Source of the DNA: DATJKD01 sp963834855 | GTDB taxonomy: Bacteria > Pseudomonadota > Gammaproteobacteria > Steroidobacterales > Steroidobacteraceae | Direction of reading: 5' to 3' | Length of the DNA: 64,000 nt | NCBI GenBank assembly: GCA_963834855.1 | Contig: CAWIDH010000005.1 | Coordinates: 1 to 64,000 of the forward strand | In this document: piece by piece, positions 8,675 through 17,329 of the stretch | How the letters are laid out: each line of letters begins with the position of its first letter | Numbering within the stretch: the first letter of the stretch is position 1 | Translations under genes and position numbers: made by a program | Notes under the pieces: model-generated | The model's database searches: none | What the model saw: only the letters and a program-made list of their open reading frames with translations | Told to the model about the DNA's origin: nothing

Positions 8675-10324
8675 TCAGCCTGCAGCCCTGGCCATCAGAT
8701 GATCGCCGAACTGCTCCCGCAGACGGTTCTTCTGGACCTTGCCCGTAGCGCCCAATGGAATCGTGTCGACGAAGATCACATCATCCGGCGTCCACCATTT
8801 CGCGATCTTGCCTTCATAAAAGGCGAGCAGTTCTTCTCGCTTCAGTTCCGCTTGCGGTTTCCTGACGACGATCAGCAATGGACGCTCGTCCCACTTCGCG
8901 TGTTTCGCGGCAATACACGCCGCCTGAGAGACTGCCGGATGTGCCATCGCGATGTTTTCCAAGTCGATTGAGCCTATCCATTCGCCACCAGACTTGATCA
9001 CATCTTTGCTGCGATCGGTGATTTGCATGAAGCCATCGACATCGATGGTCGCGACATCGCCGGTCGGGAACCATCCTTGCGCTTCGTGATCGAGCTGCAG
9101 CGGATTGCCCCCTTCGTTCCTGAAGTAGTCGCGCACCACCCATGGCCCGCGCACCAACAGGTCACCAGATGTCGCGCCGTCCCAGGGCAACTCGATGCCG
9201 TCAGCGCCAACGATCTTCATGTCGACGCCAAACACTGCACGACCTTGTTTGGATTGCACGGCATAACGCTCTTCCGGGCACATCTCAAGGTGCTTGGCCT
9301 TCATGGTGCCGACGGTTCCGATAGGGCTCAGCTCAGTCATCCCCCAGGCGTGCAATACCGCTACGCCGTATGTTTCCTGGAACTTGCGCAACATGGCCGG
9401 GGGGCAGGCCGCGCCACCAATGATGGTGCGTTTCATGCTCGAGAATTGCTGGCCAGTTGCCTCAAGATGGCCAAGCAGGCCTTGCCAGACAGTCGGAACG
9501 CCAGCGGAGAGCGTAACCTGCTCGGCTTCGAGCAGTTCATACAGCGATTTGCCGTCCAAAGCCGGCCCGGGGAATACAAGTTTGGCGCCGACCATGCACG
9601 CGATGTACGGAAGTCCCCAGGCATTGACATGAAACATCGGCACAACTGGCAGGATCACGTCGCGCGCCGAGCAGTTCAGCGCATCCGGCAGCGCGGCCGC
9701 ATAGGTGTGCAGCAGCGATGAGCGATGGCTGTACAGGACCCCTTTCGGGTTGCCCGTCGTGCCAGAGGTGTAGCACAGCGTACTGGCGGCGTCCTCGTCG
9801 AGAATCGGCCAGGAGTAGTCGGACGAACCCTGCTCGATCAGGTCTTCGTAGCACAGCAGGTTGTCAATGCCGGCGTCCTTCGGCATGTGGGCGTGATCGG
9901 TCATGGCGATGAACGCCTTGACCGTTTTGCAGCGGCCGGCGACGGCTTTGATCAACGGCAGGAAGGTCAAGTCGAAGAAGATGTACTGGTCTTCGGCGTG
10001 ATTCGCGATGTAAGCGACCTGGTCTTCATGCAGGCGAGGGTTGATGGTGTGCAGAATGGCACCCATGCCGGAGACGCCGTAGTACAACTCCAGGTGACGA
10101 TAGCCATTCCATGCCAGCGTGCCGATCCGGTCGGAGGGCTTGACACCCAGGCTGGTCAGCGCGCTGGCCATCTGGCGCGCGCGACGGTGGCAGTCACGGA
10201 AAGTGTAGCGATGGATATCGCCCTCCACCCGCCGGGACACGATCTCCGTATCGCCATGATGGCGGTCGGCATGCACGATGAGTGAGGAGATCAACAACTG
10301 CTTTTGCATCATCAAGCCATTCAT
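8675..10324 (-). CDS. Acyl-CoA synthetase (AMP-forming fatty-acid/aryl-CoA ligase family)
   Basis: This 549-residue ANL-superfamily enzyme activates a carboxylic acid to its CoA thioester through an acyl-adenylate. The AMP-binding P-loop YTSGTTGNPKGV lies near residues 185-200. The A5-type region AWGMTELSP, the hinge region TGDVATIDVDGFMQITDRSKDVIKSGGEWI and the C-terminal GATGKVQKN lysine motif are all present. It resembles medium/long-chain and methylthiopropionyl-CoA ligases; the true acid is unknown. It is the last gene of a minus-strand set (TauD-type dioxygenase, cupin, ligase). Its DNA is clearly lower in GC than the flanks (about 53% in a sampled 60-base line against about 70% in the MFS gene). 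Confidence 0.92.
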   Translation of the reverse strand: MNGLMMQKQLLISSLIVHADRHHGDTEIVSRRVEGDIHRYTFRDCHRRARQMASALTSLGVKPSDRIGTLAWNGYRHLELYYGVSGMGAILHTINPRLHEDQVAYIANHAEDQYIFFDLTFLPLIKAVAGRCKTVKAFIAMTDHAHMPKDAGIDNLLCYEDLIEQGSSDYSWPILDEDAASTLCYTSGTTGNPKGVLYSHRSSLLHTYAAALPDALNCSARDVILPVVPMFHVNAWGLPYIACMVGAKLVFPGPALDGKSLYELLEAEQVTLSAGVPTVWQGLLGHLEATGQQFSSMKRTIIGGAACPPAMLRKFQETYGVAVLHAWGMTELSPIGTVGTMKAKHLEMCPEERYAVQSKQGRAVFGVDMKIVGADGIELPWDGATSGDLLVRGPWVVRDYFRNEGGNPLQLDHEAQGWFPTGDVATIDVDGFMQITDRSKDVIKSGGEWIGSIDLENIAMAHPAVSQAACIAAKHAKWDERPLLIVVRKPQAELKREELLAFYEGKIAKWWTPDDVIFVDTIPLGATGKVQKNRLREQFGDHLMARAAG

Positions 10325-10359
10325 GGCATCGTTCCCGTTCGATGGAATGATCTGTCAGA

Positions 10360-10852
10360 TCAGTTGAATGCCGTGAGGTCTTTCGGCTTGATGCCATGCT
10401 GCTCGCAATAGGCAAGATAGCGCTGCAGCGCGGTCTTCCAGTTTTCGAGCGCGACGATGTTGTCCTTCTCGTCGAGGAACACGAGATCGCCGGTCATCTG
10501 AACCAGTATGACCACATATCCGTCTCCGCCTTCCGTGCTGACGACTTCAGGCGTGTGGGTCGATGCGGCGGTCTCGTACACGATGCTGCCGGGCCCGGCG
10601 ACCCAATCGTGCTCCTTGTATTTCCACTTGCCTTCGATCGTGTAGACCATGACCGTACCGGTGTGGTGGTGCCTGGGCAGTTGCATGTCGAGCGGCGCCT
10701 TCATCAGTACGATCACATTCACCCCGGATCGGGTCAAGCTTGAAGTACTTCAGCAGGACGTTTTCTGCATAGGGCGTAAACGGTACCCACGGCAGCGATT
10801 CGCCATCGATGACTGCGGTGTCGACGTGTTCGTAGAGCATATCTGTCTCCAT
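10360..10852 (-). CDS. Cupin, 2,4'-dihydroxyacetophenone dioxygenase family, one frameshift
   Basis: The 5' part (from ATG 10852) reads METDMLYEHVDTAVIDGESL and continues to KYFKLDPIRG. The reading then moves one frame to VNVIVLMKAPLDMQLPRHHH and runs to the stop at 10360. A run of four G on the coding strand at 10723-10726 is the likely site of one extra base, and the 493-bp span supports this. The RHHHTGTVMVYTIEG stretch provides the cupin metal-binding histidines and a later His (STHTPE) the third ligand. Family members include an Fe dioxygenase that cleaves the side chain of dihydroxyacetophenone, but the substrate here is not known. It lies between the acyl-CoA ligase and the TauD-type dioxygenase and presumably acts in the same route. 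Confidence 0.75.
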
Positions 10853-10946
10853 TGGTGTGGTTGAGGTCGAAAATTGGTGAACGTGCCAGGGCTGCCCGCC
10901 TGTCTATGGGCGGATGCCCTGGATTCGCCGGAGGGAACCGTTCGGC

Positions 10947-11918
10947 TCAGGCCAGCGGGGTGCCCGTGAGGGTGGCGCGAAGCATCTTTCTTGGCGCACT
11001 GCCGTAGTCAGCCACTGCGTAGTGCTGAACCTGCAGGTTGTCCCACATGGCAACCGTGTTGGTTCTCCACTTCAGACGTACCTGGTATTCCGGAATCGCG
11101 GCCTGAGAGGTCAGATAGTTCATCAGATGATGAGCCTCCGGCATGAAGTCCTGGCCGTATCGGATGTCCTCGAAGTTGAAGAAATTCGAGAAATGGGTCG
11201 TGAACGCCGAGTTGACGAACAAAACCTTTTCGCCCGTCTCAGGATGGGTGAGCACAACCGGGTGCTCAGCGCCGGGGTTCTTCGCGGCCATCGCGTGACG
11301 TTCTTCGATCGGCAACTGGGCGCCAAAGGTGTGCTCGGCACTGTGCTTTGCGTACAAGCCATCGATCCGTTGCTTGATGGTGTCGGGCAGGTTTTCATAG
11401 GCCATCACCATGTTGGACCAGATGGTGTCTCCGCCGGTTTCCGGACCCAGTTCGCGGCGCAACACCGCTCCGCGGGGCGGCGCCTTCTTGAAGGTGACAT
11501 CGGCATGCCAGATGTTTTCGCGGCTGGCCTTTTCGACGTAGTTGGGCTTGCTCGGGTCGAGATTGCGGTACAGCATCAGCAGCTTGTCCGCCTCCGGATG
11601 GCTCGGAGCAAGGGGATGGGCTTCCAGTTCGCCGAATTGCGCGGCGAAGTTCTGTTGCTCCATCGGCGAGATGTTCTGATCGCGAAAGAACAGTACTTTA
11701 TGCTTCAGCCACAGCGCCCGGATTTCGGCAATGACGTCAGGATCCAGCGCGGCATCAGCCAGGCTGATGTTGCTGAGTTCGGCGCCGATGGCGGGCGTGC
11801 AAAGCTCCACCTTGATCGAATGCCGGCGCACCGATGGCCGGATAATGGCCGGCGCCGTGGGCGTGGCTTGTGAAGTAGCGTCTTGGGTTACGCCGGTTGC
11901 TGTCATTGATGTCTCCAA
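10947..11918 (-). CDS. TauD/TfdA-family Fe(II)/2-oxoglutarate dioxygenase (copy 1)
   Basis: The 323-residue protein has the jelly-roll dioxygenase signature. IWHADVTF gives the HxD iron ligands (His138, Asp140), TGGDTIW follows, and the distal His is in MWDNLQVQHYAV near residue 296 with a 2-oxoglutarate-binding Arg shortly after. Enzymes of this family hydroxylate taurine, phenoxyacids, alkyl sulfates or related compounds. The substrate cannot be read from sequence. A paralogue at 20001-20924 shares the N-terminal IGAEL and LFFRDQDI-type segments and the motif order. Copy 1 is encoded upstream of the cupin and ligase on the same strand. Confidence 0.92.
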   Translation of the reverse strand: METSMTATGVTQDATSQATPTAPAIIRPSVRRHSIKVELCTPAIGAELSNISLADAALDPDVIAEIRALWLKHKVLFFRDQNISPMEQQNFAAQFGELEAHPLAPSHPEADKLLMLYRNLDPSKPNYVEKASRENIWHADVTFKKAPPRGAVLRRELGPETGGDTIWSNMVMAYENLPDTIKQRIDGLYAKHSAEHTFGAQLPIEERHAMAAKNPGAEHPVVLTHPETGEKVLFVNSAFTTHFSNFFNFEDIRYGQDFMPEAHHLMNYLTSQAAIPEYQVRLKWRTNTVAMWDNLQVQHYAVADYGSAPRKMLRATLTGTPLA

Positions 11919-12246
11919 TCTGTGCTTGTGCGGCGTCCGGCAGATGTAGCTTGTCCCCTGTCAGCGGGGCGGGGCGCCGTTTCGTCGGTCCACGGGCTTC
12001 ATAGTAGGTATTGAGGCCGCGAGCGCATTTGTGTGGCGGGACAATTTCTTCGCACATTGGGACCCGGAGCCAGGGTCCATGGCTGGAAAGCCGATAGCGA
12101 CAACGCTCCGGCGCCGTCCGGGCGGCAAAGCCGGCAATCGCGGGAGCAGGCCGGGATCTGTAACGTCAGGAACGTGTAGGTGCGACGGGTTCAGGCAGTG
12201 TGGCTGCTGGAGACGGGACGCGTCAGATGCCCTCGAACCTGCCTTC
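11919..12246. other. Intergenic stretch without a recognisable gene
   Basis: This 328-base gap lies between the start of dioxygenase copy 1 and the end of the AraC regulator gene, both on the minus strand. It should carry the dioxygenase promoter and is a reasonable place for an AraC-family operator. I see no coding segment, convincing hairpin or clear direct repeat in it. Confidence 0.4.
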
Positions 12247-13281
12247 CTACTTATGCGAGATGGGCCGGGCTGCCGCCTTGCTCTCCCGGTAGTGGGCGGC
12301 CCAATCCGAGGGTGTCCTGCCAAACTGATCGCGGAACCAGCGAGAAAAGTCACCGGCAGAGGAAAAGCCGAGGAGTTCGGCGACCTCATACAACCTGCGT
12401 TTGCTGTTGGCCAGATACTCCTCGGCGAGTTCAGCACGTACAGCATTGATGATCGTTGTGACACTCTCACCCTCGGCCGCCAGTTGTCGGTTAAGGGTGC
12501 GTCGATGCATGCCAAGATGCTGGGCAACCCGATCTGCCGAACAAAGTCCGCTTGGCAGCAGCATCCTGACGATCTGGCGCGCCCGCTGCGCCGGCTCGTC
12601 GGGGAAGTTGGCGAGCTGCATGTCCAGCCATCGTCTCACCTCGCGATTCAGCGTCGGGTCTGCAGCAGGGATTGGCATGTCCAGGTCGCGGCCGCGACAA
12701 ACGATGGCATTGCATTCCTGTGAAAACTCGATAGCTGTTCCCAGCACGCGGCGGTGCACTTCAAGGCTGGCGGGCCGCTCGTGGGTGAAACTGATCCTTA
12801 CCGGCCGGAAGGTATCGCGACTCAGCACGCTCAACGTCCGCAGTCCGATGCCGGTCGACTGTTCGATAGCCTGGCGGCAGACGCCGTGGCGCTGCATATT
12901 CACACCCACATGCAGCAGCACGACGTCGCCTGCGTCGTCAAGCCGCAATTGCACGCCGGCATTGTGCAGTCGCATGTAGCGGACACAAGATTGCACTGCT
13001 GCGCGAAGCGTTGGCTCTTCCCGGATCACCAGCGCCAGCATGCCCAGGTTGGCCAGGCTTCTCGTTTCCGCGAGCAACAGTCCGAAGGCCTCTTGGCCGG
13101 ACAGGCGTGCCGACTCCTCCAGCAGCCACCCAACCGAATCGGCACTAATCATCATATTCGGATCGTCGAGGACCCTGGCCGGCAGCTTGGCCATCCGCAG
13201 CATCCGAAACGGATCGAGCCCCACTGAACGGGCAACGTGTTCATAGTCGGTAAGGCTGGCACTTCGCGTCAAGGCATGCAT
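12247..13281 (-). CDS. AraC-family transcriptional regulator (copy 1)
   Basis: The 344-residue protein has the Arabinose_bd-type (OruR/ArgR-like) N-terminal domain, for example RSVGLDPFRMLRMAKLPARVL and GLLLAETRSLANLGMLALVIREEPTLR. A C-terminal AraC double helix-turn-helix runs from about 235 to 330 (HLGMHRRTLNRQLAAEG, then VAELLGFSSAGDFSRWFRDQFGRTPS). Such regulators usually activate adjacent catabolic genes in response to a metabolite. It is divergent from the epoxide hydrolase gene across 108 bp and lies upstream of the dioxygenase-cupin-ligase set, so either or both are candidate targets. Copy 2 at 21011-22057 has the same architecture. Confidence 0.9.
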   Translation of the reverse strand: MHALTRSASLTDYEHVARSVGLDPFRMLRMAKLPARVLDDPNMMISADSVGWLLEESARLSGQEAFGLLLAETRSLANLGMLALVIREEPTLRAAVQSCVRYMRLHNAGVQLRLDDAGDVVLLHVGVNMQRHGVCRQAIEQSTGIGLRTLSVLSRDTFRPVRISFTHERPASLEVHRRVLGTAIEFSQECNAIVCRGRDLDMPIPAADPTLNREVRRWLDMQLANFPDEPAQRARQIVRMLLPSGLCSADRVAQHLGMHRRTLNRQLAAEGESVTTIINAVRAELAEEYLANSKRRLYEVAELLGFSSAGDFSRWFRDQFGRTPSDWAAHYRESKAAARPISHK

Positions 13282-13389
13282 GCACCGTCACCTGTCCCAA
13301 TTTCACAAGATCATGTCCTGAGAAGCTTAGTTAGCGCAGGCTGTCAGGGCTATCTTTGAGGCCGAGAACTTCGAAAGATGGATTAGACA

Positions 13390-14430
13390 ATGGACACGAG
13401 CGCTGCAATGCACATCGGTCAGCCGCGCGCCGCATTGGGGCAAGTGGATGCCGACGACCCCGACGCATTCAATCACTGCTTTGCCGAAGTCAACGGCATT
13501 CGCATGCATTACATCGACGAGGGGCAGGGCCCGCTCGTCATTCTGCTGCATGGTTTTCCATACCTGTGGTACATGTGGCGGCGCCAGATCGTGGCTTTGG
13601 CCGAGGCCGGCTTTCGGGTCGTCGTCCCCGATCAACGGGGATTTGGGCAAACCGATCGGCCAGATTCCATTGAAGCCTACGACATGAGTCAGGCAGTCGG
13701 AGACATGGTTGGCTTGATGGCGGCCCTGGGTGAAACGTCCGCGGTGATCGTCGGACACGACTTGGGCGCATGGGTGGCTCAAGCGGCGGCCATGCTGAGG
13801 CCGGATCTGTTCCGCGGCCTCGTGATGCTCAATACTCCGGTGCCACCGCGCGGAAAGGTCAAACCGACCGTCGGCTTGCGGGAAATGGCGAAGGGCAGGG
13901 TGTACCACCACCTGTACTTCCAGCAGATCGGCAAGCCGGATCGCGAGTTGGCCAGCGATCCGCGCAAGACATTGCGTAGCATCTTCTACTCGGTCTCCGG
14001 CAGCGCCGTCGGCGCCGAACGCTGGCGCCTGTTCCTCGAACCCGGCGAGCCCATTCTCAACGCCTTCACTGAGCCGAAGGAGTTCCCGTCATGGTTGAGC
14101 GCACGGGCGATCGACTACTACGTCGATGAATACACGCGCACAGGATTTACCGGTGCCCTGAACTACTACCGCTGTCGCGACCGGAACTGGGAAATCACAG
14201 CGTTTCTCGACGGCGCCGTGGTCCGCCAGCCGAGCCTGTTCATCGGTGGCGCTGCCGACCCGTCCCTCGAACCGATCGAAATCCGCGGTCTCTACGACCG
14301 GCTCGACACCTATCTACCCGGACTGCAGAAGAAGGTGCTGCTACCCGGCGTGGGCCATAGCGCGGCGGAAGAACGCGCTGATCAAGTCAACGAATTGCTC
14401 CTGGAATTTCTCGAGCAGCTAGAGCGCTAG
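13390..14430 (+). CDS. Epoxide hydrolase-type alpha/beta hydrolase
   Basis: The 346-residue alpha/beta hydrolase has HGFP (54-57, oxyanion-hole region) and the nucleophile elbow VGHDLGAW with Asp124. The latter points to an epoxide hydrolase or haloalkane dehalogenase rather than a Ser esterase. DQRGFGQTD and a catalytic His in PGVGHSAAEE near 327 complete the picture. A cap domain lies between. Epoxide hydrolases convert epoxides to diols, but the substrate is unknown. It is divergent from the AraC regulator. Its stop codon is followed within seven bases by a remnant of a quinone oxidoreductase gene, which marks an insertion edge. Confidence 0.88.
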   Translation: MDTSAAMHIGQPRAALGQVDADDPDAFNHCFAEVNGIRMHYIDEGQGPLVILLHGFPYLWYMWRRQIVALAEAGFRVVVPDQRGFGQTDRPDSIEAYDMSQAVGDMVGLMAALGETSAVIVGHDLGAWVAQAAAMLRPDLFRGLVMLNTPVPPRGKVKPTVGLREMAKGRVYHHLYFQQIGKPDRELASDPRKTLRSIFYSVSGSAVGAERWRLFLEPGEPILNAFTEPKEFPSWLSARAIDYYVDEYTRTGFTGALNYYRCRDRNWEITAFLDGAVVRQPSLFIGGAADPSLEPIEIRGLYDRLDTYLPGLQKKVLLPGVGHSAAEERADQVNELLLEFLEQLER

Positions 14431-14436
14431 CGTCCA

Positions 14437-14514
14437 GCGCTGGCCGATGCCGCTGAGGCGCACGGCGCGCTCGGGTCGCGCAAGACCACCGGCGCCACCG
14501 TGCTGGTGCCCTGA
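14437..14514 (+). pseudogene. 3' remnant of a second quinone oxidoreductase gene
   Basis: These 78 bases encode the 25 C-terminal residues of a QOR (ALADAAEAHGALGSRK, then TTGATVLVP and a stop). They align almost residue for residue with the end of the complete QOR at 17330-18301 (ALAEAAEAHRALESRK, TTGATVLVP), with clear synonymous differences. The rest of the gene is missing and the epoxide hydrolase ends seven bases before it. As in the intact copy, an MFS gene follows directly. Confidence 0.85.
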
Positions 14515-14543
14515 GCGCCACCGCCCGACAACTCGAGGTTCCA

Positions 14544-15902
14544 ATGCACACGCACTCGCTAGATGGGAAGCAGGGGTCTGCCGACAGCTACCTGTTCGGC
14601 CGCCGCCAGGCCTGGTTCGCCTTCGCGATGACGATCGCGCTGATGGTGTTCGACTATGTCGACCGCCAGGTGATCGTCTCGCTCTTTCCCCACATGAAGC
14701 AGGACTGGGGCCTGTCCGACAAGCAGCTCGGGGCGCTGGTCTCGGTGGTGTCGCTCACCATCGCGCTCGGGGCACTGCCGGTGGCGCTGTTCGCCGACCG
14801 CACCAGCCGGGTCAAGAGCATCGTCGTGATGGCCACCGTCTGGAGCCTGGCGACGATCTCGTGCATGTTCACGCGCAGCTACGGCCAGTTGCTGGCCGCG
14901 CGCGCGCTGATCGGCCTGGGCGAAGCCGGCTACGGCTCGGCCGGCGCGGCCTTGATCGCGAGCCATTTCCCGGCGCGCATGCGCGGTGCCCTGATGGCAG
15001 GCTTCTTCGCCGCAGCCTCGGTGGGCTCCGTGCTCGGCGTGATGCTCGGCGGCTTGATCGCGGCGCACTGGGGCTGGAAGGCCGCGTTCGGCGTGGTCGG
15101 CTTTCCCGGCTTGTTGCTGGCCCTGCTGTACCTCAAGGTGCGCGACTACCGGACCGTGGAGCTCACGCCCCGGCAGGATCGGGCCATGCGCTCGACGCGC
15201 AGCGCCGCGCAGGCCATCGTCAAGGCGCTGGTTCGCTCGCGCTCCATGCTGTGGGTGTGCGTGGGCGGTGCGGCGCAGGTGCTCGTGCTCTCGGCCGTCT
15301 GGTCGTGGCTGCCGAGCTTTCTCAACCGCGAGTACGGCCTCGCGCCCGACCAGGCGGCCGTCAAGGCGGCGCTCGTCGTGCTGTGCGGCGCCATCGGCGG
15401 CGTGGTGTGGGGGGCGGTCGTCGACCGTGCCGGCGCCCGCCACCCGCACGCCAAGCTCTACGCGATGGCGCTGCTGTGCATCGCCTCGTTGCTGGTGGTG
15501 GTTGCCGCCTTCGGCGCTCCGCTCCTCGGGTTGCAGATCACTGCGCAGGCCCGGTTCGGGCTCATCGCCCTCGGCGGCTTCCTGATGACCTGCACCGTCG
15601 GCCCGGTGACGGCGATCGTGATCGACGTGACCCACCCCGCCGTGCGCGCCACCGGCGCATCGGTGCTGGCGCTGTTCTTGAACCTGTTCGGCCTGGCCGC
15701 GGGGCCCTTCATCGCCGGCGTGCTGTCGGACGCCTGGGGACTGACGGCTGCGTTGACGGCCATGCCGGCGTTCGGCCTGCTGGCGCCGCTGGCCTTCAGC
15801 TTCGCCGCGCGAACCTACGAGGCCGACATGCGGCGCGCCGGCCAGCCCACCGACGAGCCGGCCTCGACCCCCGCAGCGGGCGCGCGCAATGCGCTTGCCT
15901 GA
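14544..15902 (+). CDS. MFS transporter (copy 1, intact)
   Basis: The 452-residue major facilitator has about twelve hydrophobic segments. Motif A-like LPVALFADRTSRVK sits between helices 2 and 3 and GLGEAGYGSAGAALIASHFP follows, a pattern of spinster-like and related metabolite transporters. The substrate is unknown; by context it could import or export the compound degraded by the neighbouring enzymes. It is closely related to the broken MFS copy on the opposite strand (15984-17300) and, like that copy, lies just after a QOR gene end. Its DNA is high in GC (about 70% in a sampled line), unlike the lower-GC island before it. Confidence 0.92.
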   Translation: MHTHSLDGKQGSADSYLFGRRQAWFAFAMTIALMVFDYVDRQVIVSLFPHMKQDWGLSDKQLGALVSVVSLTIALGALPVALFADRTSRVKSIVVMATVWSLATISCMFTRSYGQLLAARALIGLGEAGYGSAGAALIASHFPARMRGALMAGFFAAASVGSVLGVMLGGLIAAHWGWKAAFGVVGFPGLLLALLYLKVRDYRTVELTPRQDRAMRSTRSAAQAIVKALVRSRSMLWVCVGGAAQVLVLSAVWSWLPSFLNREYGLAPDQAAVKAALVVLCGAIGGVVWGAVVDRAGARHPHAKLYAMALLCIASLLVVVAAFGAPLLGLQITAQARFGLIALGGFLMTCTVGPVTAIVIDVTHPAVRATGASVLALFLNLFGLAAGPFIAGVLSDAWGLTAALTAMPAFGLLAPLAFSFAARTYEADMRRAGQPTDEPASTPAAGARNALA

Positions 15903-15911
15903 GCCGCCCTC

Positions 15912-15997
15912 TCCGACGCTGAGGCGACGCTGCGCGCTGCGCTCGAGGCCGTGCCCCGCGACGCGAACCTGCGCTGTGCATCATCAGGCCAGGCATG
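15912..15997. repeat. Rearrangement scar: cytochrome TPR fragment joined to the MFS 3' end
   Basis: Bases 15912-15973 match 8151-8212 in the cytochrome gene at 59 of 62 positions. The next 24 bases (15974-15997) are identical to 8524-8547, which lie just after the cytochrome stop. The intervening 311 bases of the cytochrome gene are missing here. The second segment doubles as the 3' end of the minus-strand MFS gene. Confidence 0.85.
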
Positions 15998-17300
15998 CGC
16001 CGTCCAGTTCGGTGAGGTTGCCGACGCGTTGGACGTCCGACTCGTAGCTGCGCGATGCGACGATGAAGAGCAGGGCCGCGAGCGCACCGAATGCCGGTAT
16101 CAGGGTAAGCGCGCTATCGAGACCGAACGCATCGGACAAGGCACCCGCGATTGCCGGTCCGGCCGCGAGCCCCAACAGGTTCTGAAACAGAGACAGCACC
16201 GCCGCGCCGGTCGCACGTAATCCCGGGTGGGTCAGATCGATCACGATGGCGGAGACCGGCCCGACGGTGCAGGTCATCAGGAAGCCGCCGAGCGCGATGA
16301 GCATGAACTGCGCGCCGTTGGGGAGTGCGCTACCCGTTGCCGCGAAGGTCGCGCCCAGTATCAGCATGGTGAGCACGCACATTCCCGCCATGACTTAGAG
16401 TCTGAGCTGTGAGCGTCGCGTGCCGACGCGATCGACCACCATTCCCCACACCAGGCTGCCTGCTGCGCCGATGAGCACGACGAGCGCGGCACGCACTCCC
16501 GCGACGTCCGGCGCCATGCCGTGAAAACGATTGAGAAAGCTCGGCAACCACGCCCAGATCGCCGACACCACGATCAATTGCGAGGCGGCACCCAGGCACA
16601 CCCACAACGTGGTGCGCGACCGGAGCAGCGACTTCACGGCGAACGCTGCCACACCGCCCGATTCGGCCCGGGTCGGCACCAGCGCAACGGTGCGGTAGTC
16701 ACGCACCTTGAAATACAGGAGTGCCAGCAGGAGCCCCGGAAGTCCGACGACACCGAAAGCGGCCTGCCAGCCCCAGCGCGCGGCGATGAGGCCTCCCAGC
16801 ATCACGCCGAGCACCGAACCGACAGAAGCCGATGCGAAGAATGCCGCGAGGAGACCCGCGCGCAGCCGCGCCGGAAAGAGGCCGGCAATGAGCGCCGCAC
16901 CGACCGATCCGTATCCCGCCTCGCCCAGTCCGACCAAGGCGCGCGCTGCCATCAGCTGGCCGTAGTTGCGCGTAAAGAGGCACGAAATCGTCGCCAGGCT
17001 CCACACGGTCGCCATGACGACGATGCTCCGGACGCGGCTCCAGCGATCGGCGAGGAGCGCAACGGGCAGAGCGGCGAGTGCAACCGTCACCGACACGATC
17101 GAGACCAGCGCGCCCAGCTGCGTGTCGGAAAGCCCCCACTCGGCCTTGATGTGCGGGAACAGCGACACGATCACCTGGCGGTCGAGGTAGTCGACCATCA
17201 TCAGCGCCATCGTCATCGCAAACGCGAACCAGGCGTGGCCCCGGCCGACGGGGTAGCCATTGTCCGAGCTCGCAGCGTTTTCGGTGTGCAGCAGGTTCAT
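15984..17300 (-). pseudogene. MFS transporter (copy 2) interrupted by an in-frame stop
   Basis: Two pieces in the same frame make one 438-residue MFS transporter paralogous to copy 1. They are separated only by a TAA at 16395-16397 and one codon before the downstream ATG. By alignment with copy 1 (HAKLYAMALLC against QLRL-stop-VMAGMC), the stop replaces a Tyr codon, which one base change explains. The N-terminal piece carries the same LPVALLADRWSRVR and GLGEAGYGSVGAALIAG motifs. Unless the stop is read through or is a base error, the transporter is inactive. It is co-directional with the QOR gene, which lies 29 bp upstream. Confidence 0.85.
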
Positions 17301-17329
17301 GTGCGAAGAATCGGGAATGCGTGCCGCAG

